Positions 7,565 through 17,377 are shown, counted from the first letter of the stretch. The stretch: 64,000 bases of DNA from Blastocatellia bacterium (GCA_026985075.1 JALSQX010000053.1:28773-92772), one strand, 5' to 3'. Numbers and translations are program-made. The notes: generated by a model from the sequence alone, not told the origin.

Positions 7565-10500
7565 ATGTCTCACACGAAGAGACGCAGTTTATTTCTCTCG
7601 GTCGTCACCAACATGGCTTTCCTGCTGTTTGTTCTCCTGGGTGCCCCGTCACATTCCCCGGTACGGGGTCAAGAGTTCACGGCGAATATCGAAGGCGTCG
7701 TCGTCGATCCAGCTGGAGCGGTGATCGTGGGGGCCACGCTCACTCTGGAGAACGAAGCGACGGGATTGCAGAGGCAAACCAAGACCGATGGTGACGGATT
7801 TTTCACTTTCCGTTTGCTCCCGGTCGGGGCCTATCGGCTGACGGTCGAAGCTCAAGGATTTGCGCGGAAGGTGCTGACGGATATCACCCTGGAAATCGAT
7901 CAAATTGCTCGCGTGGATGTGACGCTTCCCGTCGCGGGCACGGTCGAAGAACAGACGGTCATCGCCAACGCGCCACTTGTGGAATCTCGTTCTGCGGCCA
8001 TCGGGGATGTCATTGACAATCGGCGCGTCACCGAGCTCCCGCTCAACGGTCGGAACTTCATCCAGTTGGCGCTCCTCGTGGCCGGAACCACGCTCCCGCC
8101 TCAAGGGGGCACGACAGAACAATGGAATACGGGCGGCGGACGATTAGGGTTTTCCTCCAACGGCCAGCGAGATGACCGCAATGTGTTCAACCTCGATGGC
8201 GTGACGATTCAAGACCCCACGCTCTATACCGTCTCGGTCAATCCGGCCCCGGATGCCATTCAGGAGTTCAAAGTTTTGCAAAACAGCTACTCAGCAGAAG
8301 CCGGATTCACCGGTGGGGGACAGGTGAACATCACCACCCGCTCGGGAACGAACGAATTTCACGGCACTGTCTACGAGTTCTTGCGCAATGACAAGCTGGA
8401 TGCCAAGAACTTCTTCGACGATCCCGATCAGCCCATTCCTCCTTTCAAGCGGAACCAGTTCGGGTTCTCCCTGGGGGGGCCCATCGTCAAGGATCGCACG
8501 TTCTTTTTCGGAAACTACGAGGGCTTACGCGAAGTGTTCTCACCGACCAACGTGACGCGGCTTCCCACGCTTGAAGAGCGAAACGGGGATTTCTCCGGCG
8601 TGAACCCTCTGACCGGACAGCCCTATCGAACCATCTTTGATCCCGATACCTGCCCGTTCAACTGCACGCCGTTTCCCGACAACCGCATTCCCCCGGAACG
8701 CATTCATCCGCTCGCCCGCGCGGTGCTCGAGCGCATTCCCCTGCCCAACTTCGCCACCACGCAACCAGGCTTCAATCACCTGAATGTAGGTCGCGATGAG
8801 ACGGACGTGGATCAATTCACCATTCGCGTCGACCATCAGTTGAGTGCCAAGCACCTGTTATTCGGTCGATTTGCTTTCCTCGATTCCAACATTCTGGACG
8901 ATTTTGTCGGCAACTTATTCGAGTCGAATCCACCCCCTCCATCCGGATTTGGTACGGAGCGGAATGACGCGGGACGGAATCTGGCCATCGGCCTCACCTC
9001 GATTCTCACGCCGGCCGTGGTCAATGAGTTTCGCTTCGGTTATAACCGCTTCCGCGGACCCCGCATTCACAAAAACTGCGATTCCGGATTCCTCGATGAG
9101 TTCGTTCCCTTCCGTTCCCCTGGTGGTGAGTGCACGTCGATGCCCTCATTCGCCATCGGCGCCGGATTCGCCGATATCGGCGATACGGACATCTTCGTTC
9201 CCAATATTCGCCGTTCAGACATCTTTCAGTTCGTTGACAACGTCGTGTGGACGAAGGGACGGCACACGGTGAAGGTGGGAGCGGACTGGCGGTACATCAA
9301 GTTCCGTCAGACAGTGGAGAATTTCGCCACCGGGATTTTCACCTTTCAGGGCGATACGCCGGCGGCGGCGACGGGCAGCCTGTTCACCGGTCAAGGAGGG
9401 CTGGCCTTCGCCGATTTCCTTCTGGGACGGCCCTTCCTCTCCTTCTACTTCGCCGGGGACGGCACGACCAACATGCGGCTCCAATATCTCGGTTTTTACA
9501 TCAACGACGAGTTTCGTCTCCATCCCCGCCTGACGCTCACATTCGGCATCCGGGAGGAATTCTATACCGGCCCGGTAGACCAGGATGGACAAGCCGCTCT
9601 CCTGGATCCGGCAGGTGGAAACCGTGTCATCGTCTCGGCTCCCGATGGCCAGATTGATCCGGCGCTGCTCAATGATCCCTTGACCCAGTTGATCGCGTCG
9701 CGATTTGGCTTCACGTTCGTCACTCATCAAGAAGCGGGCTTACCCAGCTCGCTCGTGCGGCCCGATTACAGCAACTGGCAACCCCGGGTGGGGCTGGCCT
9801 GGGATGTGTTCGGCACGGGCAAGACGGTCATCCGAGCGGGCTTCGGCGTGTACAACTCTTTGCTCGGATTGGGATACAGCTCGGATATCCAGGCTCCCCC
9901 GATCGCCTACAATCTTCTGGGACTGGATCTGGGCCGATTCCTCGTCCCCGGATTCGACCAGCCGTTGAGCTACGAGGTGGCCTACACGACGGGCAATGCG
10001 GGCACATTCCCCATCGTGTACGATCCGGACATTCGCAACGGCTATCTCTATCAGTGGTCGTTCGACATCCAGCAGGAAATCGCTCCCAATCTCGTCTTCA
10101 CCGCCGCTTACTCCGGCTCGCATGCGCTCAAACTGGCCCGTCGTTCCCAATTCAATCCCGGCGTGGCCAACGAACCATGCGAGGGCGTGCCCGATCCGGA
10201 AGTTCCCCGACGAACCATTTGCACGGGTCCCAGCGGACGACATGGTCAGGCGCTCAAGCCGGGAGGCTCGGCCTTCTTCCGCGTCTCGGATGCTACATCG
10301 GATTATCACGGCGTCATCGTCCGCGTGGAGAAGCGATTCAGCCAAGGATTGGCCTTCACCGCCGGTTACACGTTCTCCAAGTCTCTGGACATCGCTTCAT
10401 CGCTCAATGAGACGCGCAGCAACCCGACGCAAGCGGTGAACGAATTCCGGCTCGATCTGGAACGCGGGCGCTCAGATTTCGATACCACTCACCGATTCGT

Positions 10501-11056
10501 AGTGAGCGGTCTCTGGGAATTACCGTTCGGCTCCAACAAGCGCTGGCTTCGAGAAGGCGTGGCCAGTCACATCCTGGGAGGCTGGCAACTCGGTGGCATC
10601 CTGACGCTTCAATCCGGTTTCCCCATGACCGCTCTCATCCCCGGTCTGGAACAGAGCGTCGGCACCAACAAAGCGGGCGCCGATGTGCAGCGCCCCGATC
10701 TCATCTGCGACCCCAATCTTCCCGCCAGTCAACGCCGGCCCGAGCGATGGTTCAACACCGGGTGCTTCGTCGAGATGCGCTCGTTCGTCGATGACCAAGG
10801 CGTCTATCACATCCAAGGAAACGCTGGCCGCAGCATCATCGATGGACCCGGATTCTCGAATTTCGACTTGTCCATTCAAAAGAACATCCGCTGGGCCGAA
10901 CGACACGCGATCACTTTCCGAGCCGACTTCTTCAATCTCACCAATCATCCCAATTTCATCAATCCGGGACTGGAAATGGGCACGCCCAACTTCGGCGTGA
11001 TTACCGAAGCGAGGACGCCCCGCCAGATTCAATTCTCGCTGAGGTATTCGTTCTGA
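7565..11056 (+). CDS. TonB-dependent receptor with carboxypeptidase-regulatory-like domain
   Basis: This is a large outer-membrane receptor of 1163 residues. A signal peptide (basic start, then a hydrophobic stretch to about residue 30) is followed by a carboxypeptidase-regulatory-like beta-sandwich (about 35-125: IEGVVVDPAGAVIVGA, with DGDGFFTF). Then come a plug domain (about 140-280, with ITTRSGTNEFHGTVYEFLRN) and a long beta-barrel ending in the aromatic FSLRYSF typical of the outer-membrane assembly signal. The architecture is characteristic of Acidobacteriota. The start is the ATG at 7565; the in-frame ATG at 7550 lies in the ribosome site AAGGAGGT itself. Placed between the Grd genes and the catabolic genes, it may import their substrate, but such receptors are numerous in this group and the link is inference. 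Confidence 0.9.
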   Translation: MSHTKRRSLFLSVVTNMAFLLFVLLGAPSHSPVRGQEFTANIEGVVVDPAGAVIVGATLTLENEATGLQRQTKTDGDGFFTFRLLPVGAYRLTVEAQGFARKVLTDITLEIDQIARVDVTLPVAGTVEEQTVIANAPLVESRSAAIGDVIDNRRVTELPLNGRNFIQLALLVAGTTLPPQGGTTEQWNTGGGRLGFSSNGQRDDRNVFNLDGVTIQDPTLYTVSVNPAPDAIQEFKVLQNSYSAEAGFTGGGQVNITTRSGTNEFHGTVYEFLRNDKLDAKNFFDDPDQPIPPFKRNQFGFSLGGPIVKDRTFFFGNYEGLREVFSPTNVTRLPTLEERNGDFSGVNPLTGQPYRTIFDPDTCPFNCTPFPDNRIPPERIHPLARAVLERIPLPNFATTQPGFNHLNVGRDETDVDQFTIRVDHQLSAKHLLFGRFAFLDSNILDDFVGNLFESNPPPPSGFGTERNDAGRNLAIGLTSILTPAVVNEFRFGYNRFRGPRIHKNCDSGFLDEFVPFRSPGGECTSMPSFAIGAGFADIGDTDIFVPNIRRSDIFQFVDNVVWTKGRHTVKVGADWRYIKFRQTVENFATGIFTFQGDTPAAATGSLFTGQGGLAFADFLLGRPFLSFYFAGDGTTNMRLQYLGFYINDEFRLHPRLTLTFGIREEFYTGPVDQDGQAALLDPAGGNRVIVSAPDGQIDPALLNDPLTQLIASRFGFTFVTHQEAGLPSSLVRPDYSNWQPRVGLAWDVFGTGKTVIRAGFGVYNSLLGLGYSSDIQAPPIAYNLLGLDLGRFLVPGFDQPLSYEVAYTTGNAGTFPIVYDPDIRNGYLYQWSFDIQQEIAPNLVFTAAYSGSHALKLARRSQFNPGVANEPCEGVPDPEVPRRTICTGPSGRHGQALKPGGSAFFRVSDATSDYHGVIVRVEKRFSQGLAFTAGYTFSKSLDIASSLNETRSNPTQAVNEFRLDLERGRSDFDTTHRFVVSGLWELPFGSNKRWLREGVASHILGGWQLGGILTLQSGFPMTALIPGLEQSVGTNKAGADVQRPDLICDPNLPASQRRPERWFNTGCFVEMRSFVDDQGVYHIQGNAGRSIIDGPGFSNFDLSIQKNIRWAERHAITFRADFFNLTNHPNFINPGLEMGTPNFGVITEARTPRQIQFSLRYSF

Positions 11057-11068
11057 AGGCCACTCCTT

Positions 11069-11112
11069 GAAGCGCGCGAGGGGTGACTCCTCCCCATCTC
11101 CTCGCGCGCTTC
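11069..11112 (+). terminator. Strong hairpin after the receptor gene
   Basis: GAAGCGCGCGAGG (11069-11081) is perfectly complementary to CCTCGCGCGCTTC (11100-11112), a 13-bp stem with an 18-base loop, 13 bases after the receptor stop. No T-run follows, so termination may be imperfect. The right arm runs into the -35 box of the next promoter. Confidence 0.6.
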
Positions 11113-11138
11113 ACCGGCAACCGGATGGGTGTTATACT
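11110..11138 (+). promoter_or_regulatory. Sigma-70 type promoter for the aldolase gene
   Basis: TTCACC (11110-11115) and TATACT (11133-11138) are 17 bases apart, and the aldolase starts 20 bases further on. The -35 box overlaps the end of the preceding hairpin. Confidence 0.55.
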
Positions 11139-11158
11139 GGCGAGGGGGGAATGAGCTT

Positions 11159-11974
11159 ATGTCCATTGACGCTCTATTCACCTTGAGGAGAATGTATCGG
11201 ATCTTCCGAGACGACGGGCGCAGCCTGATCGTGGCCATGGACCATGGCAGCGGACTGGACGTCTATCCGGCGCTCGTCGATCCGGCTCGCGTCCTCGATG
11301 CCGTGATCGCCGGAGGAGCGGATGCCATTTTGACCACGCCCGGTATTCTCAAGCGATTCGCCTCTCGCTTGAAATCGGCGGGCGTCATCCTGCGGGTCGA
11401 TGGCGGAAATACTCAACTGGGAGAAAATGCGGGAGCTTACCGACTGTTATATTCGGTCGAAGAGGCCCTCCAATGGGGAGCCGATGCCGTCGCCTGTATG
11501 GGGTTTCCTGGCTCGCCATTCGAACAGGAGACATTGGAGAATCTGGCCGCCCTCGCCGGCCAATGCCACACCTGGGGCGTCCCCGTCATGGCGGAGATGG
11601 TGCCCGGGGGATTCTCCAACGTCCATCTCTACACGCCGGAGAATATTCGTCTGGCCGTGCGCGTCGGTATCGAGCTGGGAGCCGATTTCGTGAAAACGGC
11701 ATACACGGGATCGAAGGAGAGTTTTCGATCAGTCATCGAGCACGCCTATCGACCGGTCCTCGTCCTGGGAGGAGGAAAAGTCGATGACGCGCGAGCATTC
11801 TTCACCATGGTGAGAGAGGCTCTCGACGCGGGAGCGGCCGGGGTGGCTGTCGGGCGCAACATTTGGGGACACGAACATCCTCGAGCCATGGTGGCCGCGT
11901 TGAACTCTCTGATTCACGAGAAAGCGGCGCCGGATGAGGCCCTGGACATATTGGCCAATGAGTCTCCCCGATGA
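11159..11974 (+). CDS. DeoC/LacD-family class I aldolase
   Basis: This is a 271-residue TIM-barrel aldolase of the DeoC/LacD/FbaB group, which includes LsrF and archaeal-type fructose-bisphosphate aldolases. AMDHGSG near the N terminus and GADFVKTAYTGS contain the expected catalytic residues, the Lys of VKTAY being the likely Schiff-base lysine. VLGGGK and GAAGVAVGRNIW near the end form the phosphate-binding loop, so the substrate is probably a phosphorylated ketose or acyl-sugar. The ATG at 11159 follows a G-rich ribosome site. The gene opens a run of metabolic genes that includes an FGGY kinase able to supply a phosphorylated substrate. Exact specificity is not readable. Confidence 0.82.
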   Translation: MSIDALFTLRRMYRIFRDDGRSLIVAMDHGSGLDVYPALVDPARVLDAVIAGGADAILTTPGILKRFASRLKSAGVILRVDGGNTQLGENAGAYRLLYSVEEALQWGADAVACMGFPGSPFEQETLENLAALAGQCHTWGVPVMAEMVPGGFSNVHLYTPENIRLAVRVGIELGADFVKTAYTGSKESFRSVIEHAYRPVLVLGGGKVDDARAFFTMVREALDAGAAGVAVGRNIWGHEHPRAMVAALNSLIHEKAAPDEALDILANESPR

Positions 11975-12068
11975 ACCATCGATATCCCCTTGCCCCACTT
12001 CTGACATTGGAGAGGAGCAACGCCGGTTGGAGAGTCACTTCATGCCGGAATCTTCCGCACGCGCATGC

Positions 12069-12082
12069 CGTGTATATACACG
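12069..12082 (+). promoter_or_regulatory. Palindrome, candidate operator upstream of the dehydrogenase
   Basis: CGTGTATATACACG is a perfect 14-bp palindrome in the 283-base gap before the alcohol dehydrogenase. Its TGTATATACA core resembles sites bound by some GntR/FadR-type regulators, and a regulator of that type is encoded at 21071-21793. A -10-like TACAAT lies at 12214-12219 without a convincing -35 box. The pairing of site and regulator is inference. Confidence 0.35.
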
Positions 12083-12257
12083 TCGGGCGGCAGTCGCTCG
12101 ATGTTCAACTCTGGCAGCGCGGCGACTCTGAGTCACAGAGCAGTTCCCTCCCTTTCGCCCACCGAAGGTGACGGACCCCGTATTCGTCGACTCCGTCGAG
12201 CCCCTCGGTGTGTTACAATGTCGTTGGCGCGTTCCAATGGAAGAAGGAGAGAACACG

Positions 12258-13301
12258 ATGAGCAGTGCGGAACTGATGAGAGCCGTCATTATCACCGGTC
12301 CTCGAACGGCCACACTGGAGCGAATTCGACGCTGGTCGCCAGAGCCGGGCGAAGTCCTGGTGCGCTGTAAAACGGCGGCCATTTGCACGACTGAGCGCCG
12401 GATTTTTCTTGGAGACCGCGCCCTCTATCCGACCATTGGCGGTCACGAATTCGCCGGCATCGTCGAGTGGGTCGATGAAGATGATCCCGAACTGAAGCCC
12501 GGCGATTACGTCGCCATCGATGCCGTCAACCGGTGTGGACACTGCTACTATTGCATCCGAGGGCATGATAATCTTTGCGTGGACATGTACAAACCGCGGA
12601 AAGATTACGGCTACATCCTCATCGGAGGCGGGTTCGCCGAGTACGTCACGCCATTGAGGAGTCAGGTGGTGAAACTCCCTCCAACGGTGAATCTGGAAGA
12701 AGCCAGCCTCATCGAACCGCTGGCCTGTTGCATCCATAGCATCAAAAAGGCGCAACTCGCCCTGGGCGAGACAATGGCCATCATCGGCGCGGGAACGATG
12801 GGCGCGATGCACATCATGTTGGCTAAACTCATGGGAGCGAGGGTCATCGTCAGCGACGTTGATGAGGCACGGCTCGATCTGGCTCGGCGCGTCGGCGCCG
12901 ACGTCGTCGTGAATCCGCGGCGCGATGATCCGGTCAAGCTGGTCAGGGATTACACGGAGGGCCGCGGCGCAGATGCCGTCATCGTCGCGGCCAGCGCGAA
13001 AGAAGCGGGTCAGCAAGGATTGGCTCTGGTCGGGCGACTGGGTCGCCTCGTCCTCTACGCCTCGCTCTACCCCCCGGAGAATCTGGAAATTGACTGGAAT
13101 CACATTCACTACGAAGAGATCACGATCACGGGAACGGAGGGGAAGTCGGGCGAAGATTTTCGCCAAGCGGCCGCGCTGCTGGGAAGTGGCGCGATCAGTC
13201 TTCGCCCTCTCATTTCCAAGGTGATCCCATTACACGAACTGCCTCAAGAATTGGCCCTCAAACCGACGGGCGAAACGCAACGGGTGGTCGTCAGACTGTG
13301 A
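12258..13301 (+). CDS. Zinc-dependent MDR alcohol/polyol dehydrogenase
   Basis: This 347-residue medium-chain dehydrogenase has the catalytic-zinc motif GGHEFAGIVE, the structural-zinc cluster CGHCYYCIRGHDNLC, and the nucleotide-binding loop GAGTMGAMH followed by an acidic residue at the end of the second strand (VSDVDE), which suggests NAD(H). It resembles sorbitol and threonine dehydrogenases more than ethanol dehydrogenases. The start is the ATG at 12258 behind AAGAAGGAG. With the downstream aldehyde dehydrogenase it could oxidise an alcohol to a carboxylate, but the two genes are not adjacent and the substrate is unknown. Confidence 0.85.
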   Translation: MSSAELMRAVIITGPRTATLERIRRWSPEPGEVLVRCKTAAICTTERRIFLGDRALYPTIGGHEFAGIVEWVDEDDPELKPGDYVAIDAVNRCGHCYYCIRGHDNLCVDMYKPRKDYGYILIGGGFAEYVTPLRSQVVKLPPTVNLEEASLIEPLACCIHSIKKAQLALGETMAIIGAGTMGAMHIMLAKLMGARVIVSDVDEARLDLARRVGADVVVNPRRDDPVKLVRDYTEGRGADAVIVAASAKEAGQQGLALVGRLGRLVLYASLYPPENLEIDWNHIHYEEITITGTEGKSGEDFRQAAALLGSGAISLRPLISKVIPLHELPQELALKPTGETQRVVVRL

Positions 13302-13362
13302 GGAGCACTGAAGAGGCGCATCGACCCAACTGCCCGAGCGATCGCTCGTCACCACGCATTCC

Positions 13363-14334
13363 ATGATGCATGAGAGACAGCATGCTGCCATCGTCGCGAA
13401 GCCGAAGTCGCTCGCTCAGATCGGCGAATTGTGGGCGCTCATCGGCGTCCTCGGGTACGCTTCGGCAAACGTCTTCGAGGGCGCGGCCGTGCGGAGCGCC
13501 GATCCACTCATCGGCCCGCTCATTCGAGGAATCCCCACCTTGGCCCTGGCCCTCGTTTTGCTCATCACCCGGAGGACGTATCGGCAACTCCACCCCGGCT
13601 CTGAGCACTACATCGGGAAGAGCACCATCTTGATCTTCGTCATCCCCGGGGTGCTCTCCAGCCTGGGATTGTTCACTTACTTCTACGCGCTTCAAGTGGG
13701 AGGCGTGGTGATTACCATCCCGGTTCAGCAGTCCTACATTCTCTGGGGAGCCTTGGCCAGTTGGATCTATCTCAAGGAACGATTCAGCCGTCAGAGCCTC
13801 CTGGGAGTGGCCTTGCTCATCATCGGACTCATCACCCTCGCTCTCGGCCAGATGCGGGGAACGCCGGTGACCGGACGCTGGTACTATGCCATTCCGCTGG
13901 CGCTGTTCACCGCCCTCGCTTTCGGCATCTCCGGCGTTTTCTGGCGCGAAGGGCAACTGCGTGGTGCCGATCAGTCGACGGGCATCTTCATCAACATTAT
14001 CGCCACCGAGATCGTCGCTTTTCTCGGACTGACCTGGTTCGGCCGAATCGAATCGTTGTTGGAGACCTCTCCACATGACCTGGGAGCGCTACTGGCTGGT
14101 GGCGTCCTCTCCGGCATCGTCGGATTGTACGGATTGTTCACGTCGCTCAAGTTGATGAGTGTGACGCGCGCCTACGCGCTCGCTTCGCTGACGCCCCTGG
14201 CGGCCGCTCTGTTGGCGTACCTCACCCTGAACGAGCAAATGAACGGGCAGATGTTGACCGGCATATTGATGGTATGCTTTGGCGTGGCTCTGGTACAGAT
14301 TTACAAACCCCAGGAAGACGCCGAGCGCCGATAA
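13363..14334 (+). CDS. EamA/DMT-family transporter
   Basis: This 323-residue protein has about ten hydrophobic helices arranged as two EamA repeats (roughly residues 20-155 and 170-312). The drug/metabolite transporter superfamily moves small metabolites and sugars, often outward. Features include VQQSYILWGALASWIYLKE at the end of the first repeat and the matching ASLTPLAAALLAYLTLNEQ in the second. No ribosome site precedes the double ATG at 13363-13368, so the start is uncertain. It lies between the dehydrogenase and the kinase on the same strand and may export or import an intermediate of this pathway. Confidence 0.8.
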   Translation: MMHERQHAAIVAKPKSLAQIGELWALIGVLGYASANVFEGAAVRSADPLIGPLIRGIPTLALALVLLITRRTYRQLHPGSEHYIGKSTILIFVIPGVLSSLGLFTYFYALQVGGVVITIPVQQSYILWGALASWIYLKERFSRQSLLGVALLIIGLITLALGQMRGTPVTGRWYYAIPLALFTALAFGISGVFWREGQLRGADQSTGIFINIIATEIVAFLGLTWFGRIESLLETSPHDLGALLAGGVLSGIVGLYGLFTSLKLMSVTRAYALASLTPLAAALLAYLTLNEQMNGQMLTGILMVCFGVALVQIYKPQEDAERR

Positions 14335-14361
14335 CAGGATTCATTCCTGGAGAATCTCCTC

Positions 14362-15861
14362 ATGGATACACGCCAACTTCTGCTGGCCATCGATCTGGGA
14401 ACGTCCGGGGTGAAAGTCGGCGCCTTCGAGAGCGATGGCCGGTTGGTCGCCAAGCGGCGCCGGGCGTACCCGGCGATGAGTCCACGCCCAGAATGGATGG
14501 AACAGGACCCCGAAACCTGGTGGGCGGCTTGCCGTCAGGCCATCAAGGAGGTCGTCCGAGCGACACCTGCGGACCGATATCACGGGATCGCCGTGACGGG
14601 ATTGGCACCGGCTCTCGTCTGCCTCGACGAGCATGGTCGCCCGGTGCGCCCCGCTCCGATCTGGTCTGATCGGCGTGCCGTCGCCGAAATAACCGAACTG
14701 ACTGAGCGATTAGGCTATGATACGAACTTCAGCCTTCTTCCGCGATTACAGTGGTTAAGACGCCACGAGTCCGAAGAATACCGTCGCACTCGCTGGGTGT
14801 GTCAATCGTTTGAATATCTCAGCTTCAAGCTGACCGGGGAGGTGGTCTCCATCGCCCCGACGGATCAACTCCGTCCCTGGTCTGAACGGGACATTGAGGT
14901 GGCGGAGTTGGACTTGGACAAGTTCCCATCCCGGATGTGTAAGCTGGGGGAACGGCTGGGCGCGCTCTCGTTGGATGTCGCCGCCGACCTGGAACTCCCT
15001 GCGGGATTGCCGGTGATTGCAGGCACCGTGGACACGTTCGCCGCCTGGCTGGGGACGGGGACGACGGAGAAAGGAATCTTATGCAACACCGTGGGAACAT
15101 CTGACGGGATTGCCCTCGTGTGGGACGAACCGGTGAGCGATCCGGCCGGCCCGGTTTATGCGATGCCCCACATAACCGGCCGAGGGTGGATCATTGGCGG
15201 TGCCCTCTCCAGCGGGGGGCTCCTGTTGGATTGGTTTGCGCGCCGGTTCTACAGTCACCTCACCCGGCCGTTCGCCGAGATTGAAAAAGAGGCTCGCTCC
15301 GTTCCTGCTGGCGCTGAAGGGGTGATCATTCTCCCTTATCTGGTCGGGGAACGTTGGCCCCTGTTCGATCCCCACGCCCGCGGCGTTTTTTTCGGTCTCG
15401 CCGAGAGCCACACCCGGGCTCATCTGGCTCGAGCGGTGTTGGAATCGGTGGCCTTCGCCATTCGCCACGTCTGTGAAGCCATCGAGACGACGGGGGCGCG
15501 GATAGAGGACGTGCGTATTGCCGGGCGCGCCGCCCACAACGAGGTGTGGAGTCAGATCAAAGCTGATGTTCTCGGACAACCGGTCCTCATTCCCGAAATT
15601 GCTGATTCGGGACTGCTCGGCGCCGCCATCATCGCCGGTTGGGGCGTAGGGTGGTTTTCCGATCTCGCTCAGGCAACCACCTCGATGGTGCGATTCCGCG
15701 CCCGTCTAGAGCCCGATGCCGAACGCCATGAGGTCTACACTCGGATATTCGCGCTATACCGAGACCTCTATGCTCATTTGAAACAGGATTTCCTCAGGTT
15801 GTTCAATCTGAACGCCTCCTGTCTGAGGCAGCGAAAGTGGAGGCCAGAGCCCGGGCAGTGA
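14362..15861 (+). CDS. FGGY-family carbohydrate kinase
   Basis: This 499-residue sugar kinase has the two-domain FGGY fold. The N terminus has the phosphate-1 loop AIDLGTSGVKVG. The middle has GTVDTFAAWLGTG, containing the candidate catalytic Asp, and the C-terminal half has GGALSSGG and ESVAFAIRHVCEA. It is closest in feel to xylulokinase-type members, but FGGY specificity (xylulose, ribulose, glycerol, erythritol) is not readable by eye. The ATG lies behind GGAGAATC, 27 bases after the transporter. With the LacD-type aldolase it could form a kinase-aldolase route for a ketose or polyol. Confidence 0.85.
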   Translation: MDTRQLLLAIDLGTSGVKVGAFESDGRLVAKRRRAYPAMSPRPEWMEQDPETWWAACRQAIKEVVRATPADRYHGIAVTGLAPALVCLDEHGRPVRPAPIWSDRRAVAEITELTERLGYDTNFSLLPRLQWLRRHESEEYRRTRWVCQSFEYLSFKLTGEVVSIAPTDQLRPWSERDIEVAELDLDKFPSRMCKLGERLGALSLDVAADLELPAGLPVIAGTVDTFAAWLGTGTTEKGILCNTVGTSDGIALVWDEPVSDPAGPVYAMPHITGRGWIIGGALSSGGLLLDWFARRFYSHLTRPFAEIEKEARSVPAGAEGVIILPYLVGERWPLFDPHARGVFFGLAESHTRAHLARAVLESVAFAIRHVCEAIETTGARIEDVRIAGRAAHNEVWSQIKADVLGQPVLIPEIADSGLLGAAIIAGWGVGWFSDLAQATTSMVRFRARLEPDAERHEVYTRIFALYRDLYAHLKQDFLRLFNLNASCLRQRKWRPEPGQ

Positions 15862-15904
15862 ACGGCTGGTCCCCTCACCTCTTCTTCCCGGAGGACGTGC
15901 GAAT

Positions 15905-17362
15905 ATGACCAACAAGCGTTACGGTCACTTCATTGATGGCCAGTGGGCGGAGCCCGCTGGGGGAGAGTATTTCCCTTCCATCGATCCCTCTACCGGCCAA
16001 CCAATTGCCGACGTCGCTCGCGGGAATGCCGAAGATGTCGATCGAGCCGTGCGAGCGGCCCGCCGTGCGCTCCGGTCCTGGCGTCGGGTTGAGCCCAGCG
16101 AACGCGGTCGTTTCCTTCAGCGCGTGGCCGGTCGGCTCCTCGCAGAGATGGAGGACCTCGCCCGTCTGGAATCTCGAGATACGGGATTCCCTTTGAAGGA
16201 TTGCTTGTCCACGGTGAAGAACGTGGCCGCCCGACGATTCGAGTATTACAGTGGGCTGGCCGATAAGCTGATGGGAGAGACCATCCCCGTTCCCGGAAAT
16301 CACCTGGACTATACGATCCGCGAACCCCTGGGCGTCGTCGGCCAGATCATTCCCTGGAATAGCCCGCTCTGGGAGGGGAGTCGATGCATCGCGCCGGCGC
16401 TGGCCGCGGGCAACACGATTGTGCTCAAACCGGCCGAGGAGGCCATGCTCACCATGTTGCGATTAGCCGAAATCATGGTCGAGGAGGGGCTCCCCCCGGG
16501 CGTCTTCAATGTCGTCACCGGCTACGGACCGGAGGCGGGCGCGGCACTGGCCGATCATTCGGGCATCAATGGTCTCTCGTTCACCGGCTCGGTCGAGGTC
16601 GGCGCCCAGGTGATGAAGCGAGCGGCCGATCACGTCATCCCCGCCATTCTGGAGCTTGGTGGCAAGTCAGCGAACATCGTCTTTCCTGATGCCGATCTGG
16701 AGGCGGCGGTGACCTGGGCCATGATCGCTATTTTTGCTGGCTCCGGTCAGATATGCGTCGCCGGATCTCGTCTCCTTCTTCATCGACAGATCCACGATGT
16801 CTTCCTGGAAAAATTGGTCGAACGAACCGAGCGACTGCGGGTGGGTCCGGCATTGGACGATCCCGATATGGGCCCCCTCATCTCCGAGGCTCATCTGAAG
16901 CGCGTGCTGAATTATATCCAGATCGGCAGAGATGAAGGAGCGACCGTCGTCACCGGCGGACGACGATTGACCGATGGTCGGCTGGCGGCCGGATACTTCG
17001 TGGCCCCTACGATCTTCGACAAGGTCACACATCACATGCGCATTGCCCAGGAAGAAATTTTCGGACCGGTGCTCTCGATCATCACGTTTGAGGAGGAAGA
17101 CGAAGCCATCGAGATAGCCAATGCGACGCCTTACGGGTTGGCCGCCGCCGTGTGGACCAACCGCTTGAGGACGGCCCATTACATGGCTCGGCGCCTGGAG
17201 GTGGGAAGTGTGTATATCAACCGGTACTTCCCCAGTGGCATCGAAGCGCCGGCCGGAGGCGTCAAGCGCAGCGGTTTCGGACGCGTTGATGGGATTGAGG
17301 TGCTGCGACACTACACGCAGCTCAAGAACGTGGTCATCAATCTGGATGAAATGACGACCTGA
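15905..17362 (+). CDS. NAD(P)-dependent aldehyde dehydrogenase
   Basis: This 485-residue aldehyde dehydrogenase has IIPWNSPLWEG, the cofactor loop FTGSVEVGAQVM, the general-base Glu in LELGGKS and the catalytic Cys in GSGQICVAGSR. QEEIFGPVLSII lies near the C terminus. The length and motifs fit the betaine-aldehyde/lactaldehyde type of non-acylating enzymes, so the product is a free acid. This is of interest because Grd-type reductases act on carboxylates such as glycine or betaine. The start is the ATG at 15905 behind GGAGGACG. It is followed 15 bases later by the cupin gene. Confidence 0.9.
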   Translation: MTNKRYGHFIDGQWAEPAGGEYFPSIDPSTGQPIADVARGNAEDVDRAVRAARRALRSWRRVEPSERGRFLQRVAGRLLAEMEDLARLESRDTGFPLKDCLSTVKNVAARRFEYYSGLADKLMGETIPVPGNHLDYTIREPLGVVGQIIPWNSPLWEGSRCIAPALAAGNTIVLKPAEEAMLTMLRLAEIMVEEGLPPGVFNVVTGYGPEAGAALADHSGINGLSFTGSVEVGAQVMKRAADHVIPAILELGGKSANIVFPDADLEAAVTWAMIAIFAGSGQICVAGSRLLLHRQIHDVFLEKLVERTERLRVGPALDDPDMGPLISEAHLKRVLNYIQIGRDEGATVVTGGRRLTDGRLAAGYFVAPTIFDKVTHHMRIAQEEIFGPVLSIITFEEEDEAIEIANATPYGLAAAVWTNRLRTAHYMARRLEVGSVYINRYFPSGIEAPAGGVKRSGFGRVDGIEVLRHYTQLKNVVINLDEMTT

Positions 17363-17377
17363 TTGGGAGAGGCCACC

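Noticed and set aside
13335..13348. Palindrome CGAGCGATCGCTCG before the EamA gene
   Set aside because: It is built around GCGATCGC, a self-complementary octamer that turns up often in GC-rich genomes; nothing else supports a regulatory role.
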